Assembly: GCA_949825025.1 (NCBI GenBank) | Contig: OX463779.1 | Span: 22,488,816 to 22,552,815, forward strand | Source: Siphlonurus alternatus | Lineage: Eukaryota > Arthropoda > Insecta > Ephemeroptera > Siphlonuridae | Length of the DNA stretch: 64,000 nt | Reading direction: 5' to 3' | Shown here: positions 1 through 12,976 of the stretch, piece by piece | Position numbering within the stretch: the stretch's first letter is position 1 | How the letters are laid out: each line of letters begins with the position of its first letter | The notes under the pieces: generated by a model | What the model saw: the letters and a program-made list of their open reading frames with translations, nothing else | What the model was told of the DNA's origin: nothing | Databases searched by the model: none | Translations under genes and position numbers: made by a program

Positions 1-3000
1 ACACACATTATCGCGGTGATGGATGGGTTAGATAATTCAATCGAGCGAGCCGTCGCGGACTACGTGCGGACTGGAGCAGCGCCATGGCGGCCCAGGCTCA
101 CACGTCACGCTGCAATTGACGGCTCAGACCTGCCTTAATACTGGTGGGACCGGGAGCCTTGCTTTGCTTGAACACGAGCTGTTGCTAGGCAGCCGTGATA
201 CGTGCGATCACGTGTCACTATAAAGCAATTACGTAGATTTCCAATAAGACACGTGTTGCGGAAAAGACAATAATAAGGCTTCGTCATGCAATTATATATA
301 GGTGGGGATTACCTATATTGTTGACGTAACTTATTAAAGAGAAACACGAGACAAGGCACGTGGTATATTTGAATGCATGGGAAGCTAGGTAATAAACCAA
401 GCAATTAACATTGACGTAAATTTTATTTATTTTATGATTAAGATTTTAACTGTGTTTAAATTCTTAATCAGCCAAAATTTACATATTATCGTAGAGTCAT
501 CCACACTGGATACGAACCCTCTATATAACTAAATATAAAGCATGTAATGAATTTGCGGAATTGATTTGAAAAAATTGAAAAATAGAACATTAATTCCAAA
601 TAACAATTAATATTTTAACCCAAAAGTCACCATGTATATAATAAATAATTGCATTAATTGTTAGCTATATTTTGTCCCTTCTTCAAACTGGTAAAATAAA
701 AGGATATGAATTTTGTTTTCAATCCCCCCCCCAAATTGATTTTTTTTTTAAATAATTTATGCAATTTATGACTGAATGTGTTGTGTTATAGCTTTAAATT
801 ATGATTATATATATTATATTGTATTTCCTTGTCATGAAGGGGAAAACTGCAGCTTCCACATAACAATTAATTCAAAACTTTTCTTATTTTAATTCGAAGA
901 GGTACAGTACGTGGTACATTATATTGATGACGTACATGATCAAAGGTTATAATAAAGAGAAACTCGCTGACAATTAAAAATCACTTCTAGGAATCGTCAG
1001 CTGGACAATGCAGGGTCTATGTGACCGCGAACACATTAGCGCACGGATGTTCAAGTCAAATTAATTTTACGTTACCACCAGAAGTATTAGTCGCCAGTCC
1101 AAGGTTTCTAACTTTCAAGTTTTAAATCTGAATCTCCGTAGCGAGAAGCTCATTGGCGTACTAACTTTCTACATTGAAGGTCAGAAATACTTCGCTTCCT
1201 TTCTACTTCCGTATGAAGTTTAAATTTAATTTAATTGTAGCAGCATTTACGCTGAATGCAGTGTGACGTACACAGCAAAGTTGGTAGCGGGCCAGCTTGA
1301 GCCAGCTGCTTGGCCAGCACGCCGGTCACGTACGAAGCAGTCGCCCCCCGCGATGTACGAGGCATTGGCCTAGCTTTCAGGCAATTAAACCGCGTTGTGT
1401 AGTGCCTTGAGATGCAGCTCAATGTTATATTACTATACTCAAAGTAATAAGTATCACTTTTGTAATTAAAATTTAAAAAAAAATCTATAGTTGTTAAAAA
1501 GTGAAAGTTATTTATTTGTTATTTAATATTCCAAAAAGTTGGCTGTGCCATATTATACATAAAAAGTAGGCTATATATTTATAACACTGACACAGTGCAG
1601 GGCTGATTGATTATTCATTAGATGTAATAAAATTCCATGAATTAAATTGCATATAATGAGATGAAGTAATCATGACTTTGACTATTATAGCCACATATGG
1701 TAATACTCGTTGACTTTTCTTAATACACAATTTCACAATTTGGATATATAATATTCATTAGTCTGGGATTAGTGCGATTTATTTTATAAATTAGACATAA
1801 AAAATAATTTTTATTCGTTCATATAATATAAAATATTATATAATAAAATAAGCTCTGTAATTTATACTTTTTCAGCGGGCTATATAACTTATTTAACTAT
1901 AGTATTATAACAATACTAATTATATTCTAATATATTTTTATATCAATTATATTAAAAAAAATATTTATTAATACATGATATTATGGATCACATTATGGAT
2001 TTATATATTATAGATTTTTAGAGCATGATATAAAATAATCAAAACATTGTTTTTAATTTTTTAAGATAATTTAAGGCAGTATAATTTAACTATGTATATA
2101 TACATGTATTATAATATGCTTTCTCTCCCACTCCATCAACTTAAAATTTATGTATTTTAGGAGTTGAATTTAATTGAAATTAATTTATTTTTATTTAATA
2201 GAAATGATGATAAAAATCACCATTCATCTACAACTTCATGATGTAGTCTGAAATTTATGTACACTGCATCATCATGTATACATTGATAATTTTACGTTAC
2301 GATGTTTATAATTTTGTTATACTTTAATTGTTTGTTCAAGATGTTAACACTTCTTCTGCTGTGCTCCTTTCGTACAACCGCAAGGTCAGTCAGTCAGCTC
2401 ACATCAGCTGTTGTCAACTATACAGTTTTCACTCCTCATGCAATATGCAATGCTTTATTCTTGCTACAGACATATTCGTGTATAAAAATATAATCGTGAA
2501 AAGTGAAAGGGCACAATTAGCTTAAACAAAAACAACAGGTGGAGGCAGGAGTACCGTCTTTTGCATGCGACTAATTATCATAAATTCATTAATTCCATGA
2601 ATACACAAAATCTAATAATATAACATACATAACAGAAGAATATATATATAATATACTTATACATTAAAAACCATAAAATATATTATATTTTAATACATGT
2701 TGGTTATTTTTATATATAAATAAGACTTCAATATTTTAAATTTGTCTCTTTAAAAGAAATGTTGCATGGAAATTAATCTCCATACGTTTTATATTCAGGA
2801 TGCTATATATACAAAATCACTTTAATCTTACGCACAAACGTACACTCAAACCGAGGTAAATTAAGTGTCCACTTTGCCATATCTGCCTCATTTCCCCCTG
2901 AGGTTAGGCAAATTGTTCAGCATAAAAAACGAAAACAGAACAGTCGAGTTAAATAATTGCAGTAGAGTAATGGCTGCATGGTGCTGAACAAGTTGCATAT

Positions 3001-3737
3001 TTTCAGGGTGAGATGATAATTAAGTGACAATGCGAACATTTTATCTCAGCTGTAGTGTACATATAATATACATAAGTTGCATTTTAAGTTTGCTAGTGCG
3101 AAGCAAGACATCATCAACATATCATCATCAAAATAAAAATTGTATTATATTTTGAATAAATTATGAATTTATCTCAAATCTATATACATTAAAATATCTT
3201 CACTGACTTCATATTATAACAATATTTATAGAATATATTACAGAGTAGATTGGAAAGAATAATGTCGGTATTTTGAATGCATGCCCAGGGAGAAATCAAA
3301 ACACCTTGAGAAAAAAATAAATAATATTTGCATTATACCTCACAATATGTTCTGGCGAGTTGAGAAAGAAAGGTCTGGACTTTAAAATAGAATTATAGAA
3401 GCAATTAGATGACGATGAAGATGGTAAGGGGAAAAAAAAATCTAGAAGTTTGTGCTGCTATGAAAAAAATTTGTAGAATTTTCTACCTTTTTTCTAGCTA
3501 CCAATATAAGAGGGTATATGATACTATAATATATAACATGACAATTTATCACATAGAAGACCCAGACTCTTCTACATTAGGCTGCAAGATAACCTTTGTT
3601 CCTTGAAGAGCATCGTTCAATCTCGATGTATCTTCATATTTAAATATATTTTAAAGACTGCACCCGAATGAGCTAGAAGCTCACAGAAAAGGAATAGAAA
3701 GTGATTGAAATAGGAAAGAATTACGACATTTTTGCAC
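1..3737. other. AT-rich intergenic DNA, no gene seen
   Basis: Very AT-rich sequence with short homopolymers and TATATA runs. A somewhat GC-richer patch lies at about 1240-1410, but its only open frame is about 60 codons and has no recognisable domain or convincing splice context. I see no gene, RNA gene or long repeat here. Confidence 0.6.
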
Positions 3738-3812
3738 TCCAGCATTCGTTGAAGTGTGACTGGGGAACTGAAAAACCTCCTCAGTCAGGATGCAGGACGG
3801 ACGGCTCTATAT
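3738..3812 (-). repeat. Degenerate fragment of the 5S-derived SINE body
   Basis: The segment reads, with many changes, like the middle of the SINE copy at 17542-17917: a CAGCATTCGYTGARGTG block followed by AACCTCAGTCAGGA and GGACGG. The 5S-like head and the tail are missing. It is read as an old truncated copy on the minus strand. Confidence 0.5.
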
Positions 3813-4092
3813 CAGAATTATCTTTACCAATTAATGAACCAAATTATGTCAAAAGTAAGGGAAAACGCACACAAGTAATTGCATATAATTATATATTTTG
3901 AAAATAAAAATCATAGAAGTATAAAATAAATACAATAAAATAACAATATATTATATTAGTTGCAGGTGGAGATTAAAACTTATTTTTTTATGTAATTTAA
4001 TTTATAATATTATGTGTTCTACGAAATTTTATGGCGTAATCTAATTAATTATCTTTTGAATCCAACAATTATTATTATTATTATTTACAATT

Positions 4093-4195
4093 TTACAAGG
4101 ATAATTATACACCCCTATGACCTATGAGCTTGGAGCTCGAGGCGGGGTAATGGGTATAATACATATAGGGATTGGGTAATTGGCCTTCAGTTCAT
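4093..4195 (-). repeat. Degenerate tail fragment of the 5S-derived SINE
   Basis: Resembles the 3' tail of the same SINE family in minus orientation: TACACCCCTA, then AGCTxxxAGCTCG, then GGGGTAATGGGTA, matching the tail at 17555-17605. The head is absent. Weak but ordered similarity. Confidence 0.45.
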
Positions 4196-4560
4196 TAACT
4201 CATATATATATTATATATATTGTTATCATAAATTGATTATTGATTAAGGTTAATTGATTATAAAAATTATGACATTGTATACATGCGACTGAAAATGCAT
4301 CTCATTCCCCCTCGTATGACCGAACAGAAGCGGTTGATATTATAATTTATGCCAGAGTGCTTTTGTTTATGCAGTGCAATCTCAGTGAAATATAAATATC
4401 TATAAATACACAAGTCTTATTTTAAGAGCTGCTCGAGTGACGAGATGCTCAATGGTACCGATGGTACGAGATGAAAGTCAGGAGATGTGGCGTGAAAAGA
4501 GCGAGGGTGGTGGCCTTTCTGAGCGCTGACGTGCGCGTGGTCACGTGAGGCTAGACGCTG

Positions 4561-4562
<2 letters not shown>

Positions 4563-4630
<68 letters not shown>
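4563..4630. repeat. (GA)n microsatellite
   Basis: About 34 uninterrupted GA dinucleotides. The apparent Ser-Leu open frame across it on the minus strand is low complexity and not a gene. Confidence 0.97.
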
Positions 4631-4633
<3 letters not shown>

Positions 4634-4968
4634 ATGAATAGGCGACGATTAAGTTGGCGGTCAACCAAGTAATCATAATAGACGTGTATATTGCATTGCA
4701 GTTATGGCCAATAGGGCACTGCACCTTCGTATGCTGGATAGATCGAGTGCATATAAATGAGCACCATCAGCCACGTACTCGCCTGCCTTATGTGAGTTAT
4801 GTGACAACACTGTTGGAGCTCAGATAAGATGATTCCACCTCTACCTCTACCTGGCCACTATAATATACATATATAAATAGGCAGCGTTGCCGGTCAGCAG
4901 CACTATTGGTGGCAATTCTTATAACTATCATGTTGCATGCCAAGTCTTATTGACCATAACTATACAAC

Positions 4969-5006
4969 CAAGGTGTATAGAGGTTTATATACCTCTATAC
5001 ACCTTG
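4969..5006. repeat. Short hairpin, 16-bp stem
   Basis: CAAGGTGTATAGAGGT pairs perfectly with ACCTCTATACACCTTG across a 6-nt loop. Function unknown; it may be a transposon remnant. Confidence 0.8.
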
Positions 5007-8000
5007 TATACAACGACGTTTTCGCTCACGCCATTCGATCATCTTTGCTTTTTCTTTGGCATGCATGACGAGTAAAGTTACTCTCACCATGTCATAAATC
5101 ACTCGCCTGTACTGTACGTGCAAATGCCAACCACGGGGAGCTATTATGGTCTCCTTCGAAATTTTTAATATTAACATAATGGGCTATCTATATACATAAT
5201 ATATATAATACGTTATATAGATAGACATTTCCTCCTTCCTCCATGTCATGCACTTACATTTACCTTTTTTTACTAACAAACTAACATTAACCCCATCTTG
5301 AATATGATTCGAAATTTTAATTGATATAATTAAATACATATTATATTATATTATTTATACATAAATGACATAAATCAAATCAAAATTTTAAAACTTTAAA
5401 TTTAAACCCTTTTATTATGTCTTTTTTTTTTCAAGCAATTTTACGTTACATGACATGCTAATTTAATTACAAAAAAATCATTTCTTGTTTATGAAAATTG
5501 TACAATATTGGTATAATTTTTATATATTAACAATATAGGCTAAATCTTAACTTAATTTTATACATTTTTTTTTGTAACGATAATATACTATACGCAGATA
5601 TTATTTAATTTATCATAATATATATATTTATATAAATATTATTTATAAATTTATATTATTATTTTCTAAAGATTGTTTTTGATTTTGTAGGACAATTATT
5701 TTGTATCTAATGTAGAAAAATACTGCATCGATTAAAAAAAAAATTGATTTTTTTTTTTTCGCTTTCTCAAGGACAATATTTTATAAACGCCGAGTCATTT
5801 ATCAGTTCGAGTACTTCTTGTTGAATTTACGTGGTTTACTAAGTAGTTATAGTTTTCTCTGATTACTCTGCTGGGTGGAGGTGCGAGGTGAATTAGTCTG
5901 ATAAGACTACGACGCGTCGCTATCACTTTAAATACACACGTGGTCTGTTTGCGCAGGATAGTGACCGACGAACACAAGTACAATCACCGTCAAAAATACG
6001 TGTCCCCTCGTCGTGTGATCAGCAGTGGTATACCGCGCGTGATGATAGATATATCATAATATGCATAGAGGCTGTTCCCCTCGTGGTATATATGGCCTCG
6101 ACGCTTATATTAGCAAACGTGGGGGCCATCAGAGAGCATGCTCGCAGGATTATAAATTAATTTGACCTCTGTCGTATACAGCCCGTGATCATCAACACAA
6201 TACATCACAATCAGCCACATCCCAGATAAAATTGGTGACACTTATTAAATAAATTAATTACATTGAGTACTTTGATTAAAAAAATATTAGAATGCTGCAT
6301 TGTGTAAACAATGCAAATTGATTTTCTTAACTAAATAAGGTGCAGTTTTTTTAATTTAAATACTTTATGCATTGCATGCACGATATATTCTTTCAATTGG
6401 ATTAAATTTAAGTGTGCAAATTAACTATATATATAGAGATTGTCTATAATATACAATAATACATAAAAATTATACCATATAATATTATATGAAGCCTTTA
6501 ATATTCATAGAAAATAAATAATATTGTATTAAATAACACGTACACTGTAATAATAAGAGCTATATTATATATATGATATATCGTATCGTATAATACGTGA
6601 AATGAAACCGTCATCGCAAATGTCCTCATCCTCATGTATCAAGGATTGAAACTCACATAATGATACACATTATAATTAAGAAGACTTCTTTCGATTTCAA
6701 AATTATTTTAATTAATTGATAGTCCAGTAATGCTGGAACAGAAAGTATTTAAAAAAGAATATATTATATTTCAGTGTTATATGGTATATCTTAATAGTTG
6801 TTATACTTTAAAATTTAATTGTGTAATCTATTTTCTAATCTAATACTTCGCCTCCTTTCCTATCCTAATAACCTCTTCATCCATGCAGTCACAACTTTTC
6901 CTCTTCGAGGGTGTATTATATATCATGAGCTCCGGACATTCTCATGATCCTGAACGCCCTCCGTCCCTGTCTAAAATTCTACTCCTTGGGAGTACACGCT
7001 ATTATATTAGACCTACGGGAAAATAACTATTATATATAAAAATATCTATAATATATGTAATTATACTAATTATATATGAAAATATTAAGACTTTTATATT
7101 TATGTTTAATTATTATACAGTTTAAATACAATTTCTTCAGTAATTATTTTCAATTAATAATTATAATAAAGCAAATACATATTAATTATATATACATCGA
7201 TAACCTCTACGAAATTACCTGATATAAAAGGAAATATAAATTTTGAATTTTTGATCAAAGTTATTTAAAGACATCAAAAACCTGGTCTATAAAATATTTT
7301 CAAACTGAAATAAAAAAGTGGTAGTTATTATAACTACTATAATTTATTTAATAAATTCTTCACTCAATTATATCCTCAACGGGATTGTAAATACATGTAT
7401 ATAGTATATATTATAAATATGTTTAAAATAAAATGGAAATATAATAATATATATATTACCCGGCCAGTATAGTGTACTCTCTGTGTATATTATGTAAAGT
7501 TTTATAATACTGTGTTTATTTAGTTATGGTTCAGTAGAGTGTATCATATTAATACATGGTCTGCAAATGATGACGTGAGCGAGGGTGATCATCACCTTCA
7601 TCTTCCTTATCACCAGCTTTTTAACTCTCCTGATTTTCCACGAATGGAAATCAAAATATTATTTTTTTAATTAAGTGGGATTTAAACATTTTAAATTTGT
7701 ATTATTTTACTCTTTGTTTTATACTGCTTCGATCGTAACGTATAAAAGGGGTCCCATATTAATTGAAAGGGGGGCCCCGTAGGGATTCCCCGACCTACTT
7801 ACTCTCAATTATGATGGACAATCCGACCCTATCTATTTGTCACATAGATTAAGGTCATACAGCTTTTACACTTATATTTTTATATATATCTAAAGTCTAC
7901 TGCAGTAAGAAGCAAAAGTGTACGACTCAGATAATACAATATATTATATCTGTATCTGAGTCTTAAGACTTATAAATTTATACCATTAATAAAGAATATA

Positions 8001-10063
8001 TTATACCTATGATTGTGCTATATATGTATAATATATTTTTAACAGTTTAAATTTAAAATACATTTTCCTTTTAAAATATTTCAATTAATTACCGTGGTTT
8101 TCCATTTTTCCTACCCTTTTAATTGATATTAATTGACTCAATAACTCAATTTAAAATACCTGCATGATGTCCGACCGTACTGTATTTTTATTACATGATT
8201 TTCACAATAAATTTAAATTTGGTAATAATTATTTTATTACACGTACGGTCTCATGACGCTGCGACGCGCGCGGCGGTCTTTTTTTTCTGGATCCGCGCCT
8301 AATATGCACTATAGATTATAAACATAGAATAATATTATATATTTATAATGTTCTTAGATTGCTTATATATACCAGTGGATAATTAATATAAAAAAAAATA
8401 CTTGTGATCAAAATAAAACTCATAAAACCGCGGTACTCCCCAGCCCTCACCGTTTCTTTCCCTGTAACCCCTGTTGGTGTATTTTATAGAAGATCGATAC
8501 ATTATGATGTGTGACAACACTGTGTCTCTAATATACAATTATTAATGCATGTCGATGATTTCTCTAGTTATAGAGAGATCGAGTTGTATTATATATTAGA
8601 TATTCGACTGGCTGGCAGTGTTTTTGCAAGAGACCAGAGTGATGTAGTAATTAAATCAGTTAGCCTGTAGTTTGCAGATGAATTACATATTATTATTATA
8701 TTATAATATCTCTAGTATCATATATAGAAACATTGCATGCACTCATGCATTGCATATAACATAGATAAATATTTTATATAACATATATAGAAACATTATT
8801 GAGACATTAGACATTTAAGACGATTGATTTGTTTTTTTATTAACTTTTTTGAGGTGTATTTTTCATTTTACTGTGATTCTGTTTTTTTTTTTTTTAATTA
8901 ATTAATAAAAAAATTAACTAATTAATAAAAAAAAAAAGAAAAAAAGACAAAAACCTAAATATACATATTATATCCCTGGATCGACTCTCTGATGGTCTCT
9001 GTGCACATATTCGAGACACAAAAAGTGGACTCCGAGGTCTCGAATCGATCATCTCTATACCATCAATAACACGCGTACGTATTATAGTTTTTATAGTTTA
9101 TATATACAATATATATATATATTTTTTTTTTATTATTATTTTTTTTTTATTATTATTATTATTTTTTTTAAAACAAGAGGCTTCAAGCGCTTCAAGTGTT
9201 CCCACACCCCTATCTTTTAGCATGGCGACCGGCAAAAAAACTGAACTTATGAGAGTTACGTTAAGATTTACCTTTAGCTATGTTCATATTTAGGTGTAAT
9301 AATTTTTTCTGCATTTAATGAACATAATATTTCCTTTCCTGGCATTGTAAAATTTAAATATATAGCTAAAACAACTCGAGAAATTTGGCGCTTTTCTGCG
9401 GAAACTTGAGAACTAAAGTCAGTACAGCGTTGCCAGATTTACTTGAATTTGAAGATGGAAAAGGGGGTGTGTCACTTGCAGGCTTACAGCCATGGAAAAA
9501 TTATTATTTCTTCATGTTCACAACTATTATTTTCTGATTTTACCTATTTTAACTAGATAGAAATGCCAAAGTCAGGTTTTATATATAGCATTGAATCTTG
9601 CACATAATGTCTGCATAAAGTTTACCTCTATCCAGTATAATAAAAATAAATTTCCTATTCCACAATTAAAAAAATAGGAGTTTAAAAATTATTTTTAGAA
9701 AAAGGCCATGCATGCTTAATTTATCTGGACAATTAGCATAATTTATACCTTCGATTTTATAGATTTATCATAGCATTCATAAATATTAGTAGTTTCCTCT
9801 AGTCTGGTAGGCTGCAGCCTACAGAGCATAATATATGCATATATAATATGCTCTAATAACCTTTCTGTTGGGTTTCTTGTGTATTATTTCTTTTAAAAAT
9901 AAGAGCCTCTACTTAGATCCATTAGTTCATTATTTCCCAGCATAGTATTTAAAAAAAATAAAAGTTGAAGGTCAACATATAACTTTAACATAATAATATA
10001 TTATACACTTTGACTATATTGACATTTATTTTGTCTGTTGCTGCTCAATAAAATATACATTAT

Positions 10064-10103
10064 TCATTGAGCTCTACACAAGGCCTTGTGTAGAGCTCAA
10101 TGA
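10064..10103. repeat. Perfect 40-bp palindrome
   Basis: TCATTGAGCTCTACACAAGG is followed directly by its exact reverse complement with no loop. A second hairpin lies 40 bp downstream, with 12-bp arms ATAGTCTTCTAT and ATAGAAGACTAT at 10144-10155 and 10168-10179. No gene is next to it. Confidence 0.9.
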
Positions 10104-10563
10104 CATTATTATTATAACTGCAATATAAGAATTATAACCATGTATAGTCTTCTATCTGAGAGCTTCAATAGAAGACTATATGGTACTATACCTATCTCGC
10201 TTGTGATAGACTGAAACTTTAGTGTCTTCATTGTTAGAATTTATCTAACTAAAAAAAAGTCAAGAAATATCAAATCAGAAAATCTTTTTTATTTTATTAA
10301 ATATATTAATATTACACATATAATAGGGGCACTGAACGTCAAAAAGGATGAAACTTCACATTAGAAAAAAGAGGATGATGGCACGATGAAAGTGTATAAT
10401 GTGTAAGTCAGTACAACATACACATTACACTTTACTATACATTCATATGACGGTGTTTAAAATATGTATATTCGTTTACGACGGATAATGTTATTTTTAA
10501 GGCGTCGTCAAAGAATTCGAATTAAACACCGTGATGTGAATGTATTATGATAAACATAAAACT

Positions 10564-10962
10564 GAGGTGGCGTGGCGCAGTGCATTGACCGGTTCTTGTT
10601 AGATCACCGAAGTCAGGCTACGTCGAGCGTGGTTAGTACTTGGATGGGTGACCATTTCAAGTAAAAAATACGCTGCTCCCTCCCTGGGGTAAATTCGTCT
10701 CGCTTTCCACCCAGTGCAGTGACGCACTTGTGTGTGGTTCACCAGGCTTTGGACATCGCTTTGCATGGTCCATTGAGAAAAAGTAGAGGTGTCCGTCCTG
10801 ACTGAGGTTTTCCACGGTTCCCTCAGTCTCACCTCAGCGAATGCTGGGACGCGTAAGCATGCAGGCCGTGGCCACTATTCATTCCCTACCTTATCCCTAC
10901 CCAGTACCCCGCCGCGAGCTGTAGGCTCTTAGGGGTGTATCCTTGTAAAAAAAAAAAAAAAA
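10564..10962 (+). mobile_element. 5S rRNA-derived SINE (SINE3-like), full length
   Basis: The first about 85 bases resemble the 3' two-thirds of metazoan 5S rRNA, including GATCACCGAAGTCAGGC, ACGTCGAGCGTGGTTAG and TACTTGGATGGGTGACC, which cover the internal pol III control region. A family-specific body follows (CCACCCAGTGCAGTGACGCA, GACTGAGGTTTTCCACGGTT), then a tail near GCCGCGAGCTGTAGGCTC and a terminal A16. SINEs with a 5S head and pol III promoter are an established class mobilised by LINEs. This copy ends in poly(A) and is nearly complete, so it is the best reference for the other copies. The divergent middle of the 5S region argues against a functional 5S gene. Confidence 0.87.
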
Positions 10963-11006
10963 TACTGCAATGTAGCTGCGGCCAGCTCACTATTAATTTT
11001 TATGTA

Positions 11007-11408
11007 CTTAAGGTAGAGATAATGCCCAAAAGCTGTTTGACGTACCCTCCTTTGATTAACATGTAAACATTAGCTGTCAAATTCACAAAAATTCTGACGT
11101 TTTGTTGAGAGACAGATATTAGTGCCTAAAAGCCATAGAAAAATTTCAAAACAATTTAACGAGCCAATTTTCTTTAATTTTCAGCATAGTGCTTTCCCAT
11201 AGAGACAAACCAAGAACTTAATAAAAAAATAATAATAAAAAAACGACTCGTTAAATTGTTTTGAATTTTTTTCTACGGCTTTATTTAGGCACTAATATCT
11301 GCCTCTCAACAAAATTTCAGAATTTTTGTGAATTTCCCAAGGTTCACATGTTATCAAATTAGAGTACGTCGAACAGCTGTTCGGCGTTATCTCTATGTAC
11401 CTTAAATA
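11007..11408. mobile_element. Fold-back element (MITE-like) of about 400 bp
   Basis: The arms, about 11007-11176 and 11242-11408, are imperfect inverted repeats. Shared blocks include CAAAACAATTTAACGAG, CAGATATTAGTGCCTAAA and ATTCACAAAAATTCTGA, around a 65-bp AT-rich centre. No open frame is present. Probably a non-autonomous DNA transposon of unknown superfamily. Confidence 0.8.
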
Positions 11409-11505
11409 TTCGCGATGATAGAAGGAATTTTGGACGGTATCCTAGCAACCAAACCTTCTGCAGAAACAACAGCCACGTCTCAATATATCACGTTCCTCGT
11501 CCCAT

Positions 11506-11673
11506 CAGGCGCGAATCCAAGGGGTGGGGGGCGATGGTGGCGTATGGTCCACCCCCCCCCAAAGGTCCCAAAATTGAAGGTGTTACCAACCCCCACCCCC
11601 TGCCACTCCAAATTTTAACATTGCGGTAAAGGGCACCACCCCGTCTAGAGCCGCGAGCTGGATCCGCCCCTGG
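11506..11673 (+). mobile_element. Short hAT-like element with GGATCCGC ends
   Basis: Starts CAGGCGCGAATCC and ends GGATCCGCCCCTG, like the better preserved element at 39342-39853. The C- and G-rich interior, with AAATTTTAACATTGC, recurs inverted at 18645-18800. The flanking 8-mers do not match, so boundaries or superfamily are unconfirmed. The apparent open frame at 11415-11618 crosses the boundary and is not a gene. Confidence 0.55.
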
Positions 11674-11943
11674 CCACGCCCAATTCTTTGGTGTCTCTCA
11701 GTTTTTCTGTAAACCAAGCAATAAATACATTATGAGATGATAATAAAAAATTTCACCATGCAAAAAGATACTAAATAAAAAATTTAAAAGTAATAAAATT
11801 CTGACGTCACGTAAATGCAAAAATGGTTAACTTACAATTAATAAGCATACTGAACTGTCATATTTTAAAAACATCATAATAGCAATAAAGATTTGGTCTG
11901 TTTAAAAAACGGTAGCAATGCTTCTATTGTGATCGGCTTTAAA

Positions 11944-12616
11944 AAAGGTGCTTTCATATATTCAAAAGTTAATAGGTGACTTGTCCTTACACTGATCCTC
12001 GCCATCTGTACGTGACGCTGCAACTTTTTGCAACTTGCAGTTCAAAGTCGACCAATCACTTGACAGCATGACGTCATGTCGTTCTAACCCATCAATGGCT
12101 GCTCTGTGGTCAACCAATCGCAGAATCGCTTGGCAGCATGGCGAGCCGCGGTGGCCCGAGGTAGTTGTCTTTATCTCGCTAGTATTTGGAATTGAGCAGT
12201 GCTAGGGTGAAAACAATTGCACTGAAGCAAACTAGAATAGTTATACCACGTTTTGGCAGTGAAAAATGTTAACTTTTTATTTTCTTTCGTACCTAACTCG
12301 CGGTTCACAAAATTTTGCCCCCATCTTCGCAATGTATTATTTTGTTTCCACATGCTTTGACCGTACACGAAGTTGCAGCGCCACTCGCACAGATGGCGAG
12401 GATCAGTGTAAGGACAAGTCACCTATTGCTACAGATTTGAGTCTGTTCGACTGCGGCTGTTGTGGCAAAAAAAAAAAAAAAATTGTGAATACTGTATCTA
12501 CCGTAGAAAAAATAAACTCATTTTGATTTTTTACTGAGTGCCGCAGCAAATCACCAGGCGTAATCAACATGTTAGGCATGATTCCGTAGCAATTTTCGAA
12601 TATGTGAAGGCTCCTT
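11944..12616. mobile_element. Composite MITE with an inner inverted-repeat element
   Basis: The outer ends (AAAGGTGCTTTCATATATTC on the left, AATTTTCGAATATGTGAAGG on the right) match the ends of the element at 12701-12976. Inside, 11968-12436 has its own inverted arms, TAGGTGACTTGTCCTTACAC and GTGTAAGGACAAGTCACCTA, with GATCCTCGCCATCTG paired to CAGATGGCGAGGATC. I infer a younger element inserted in an older copy of the neighbouring family. The open frames on both strands here are products of the inverted repeat. Confidence 0.65.
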
Positions 12617-12700
12617 TGTGTCGAAATGCACAAGGAAGTCAAGCGTAGAAAACCTACTGTATTCACAATTCAGTGTTGACGAATATGAATTTAATATATA

Positions 12701-12976
12701 AAGGTGCTTTCACATATTCGAAAATCGCTACGGAAACGCTCCGTAGCTACTCTGTAGCAAATGTGTTGATTTTGCTGCGGCGCACCGTAGCTGTTCCGTA
12801 GCACCTCGCGGCACGTTCTACGGAACTCCGTAGCAAAATCAAGATGAATTTGATTTTGCTATGGCATTCACATGATTTTCCGCCGCAGCTGCCGCAGATG
12901 AACGAGAATATGTGAAAGGCTTACGGCATAGCTACGGAACTCCGTAGCGATTTTCGAATATGTGAAAGCACCTTTA
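12701..12976. mobile_element. MITE of about 276 bp with long terminal inverted repeats
   Basis: Begins AAGGTGCTTTCACATATTCG and ends with its near-exact reverse complement, flanked by TA on both sides. The interior is built from repeats of CTACGGAACTCCGTAGC-type palindromes and CCGCAGC blocks. No coding capacity. The TA flanks would fit a Tc1/mariner-type mobiliser (inference). Confidence 0.82.

Larger units (their letters stand above)
4196..10063. other. AT-rich intergenic DNA with simple repeats, no gene seen
   Basis: Long AT-rich stretch. Apart from the (GA)n tract and the hairpin at 4969-5006, it contains short AT palindromes, T/A homopolymer runs (8880-8940, 9120-9170) and a small inverted repeat at about 7923-7962 (GACTCAGATA / TATCTGAGTC). 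A solitary hAT-like end, CTGGATCCGCGCCT, occurs at about 8287-8300. No credible coding exon was found. Confidence 0.55.

Noticed and set aside
1231..1422. Small minus-strand frame in a GC-richer patch
   Set aside because: No domain, signal, splice support or neighbouring exon.
4417..4668. Ser-Leu repeat frame on the minus strand
   Set aside because: Produced by the (GA)n microsatellite.
10567..10665. A functional 5S rRNA gene
   Set aside because: Only the 3' part resembles 5S, the sequence leaves the 5S consensus after GGGTGACC, and it continues into a repeated body with poly(A). It is a SINE.
12171..12666. Overlapping frames of 83-87 codons
   Set aside because: They fall in inverted-repeat transposon sequence.
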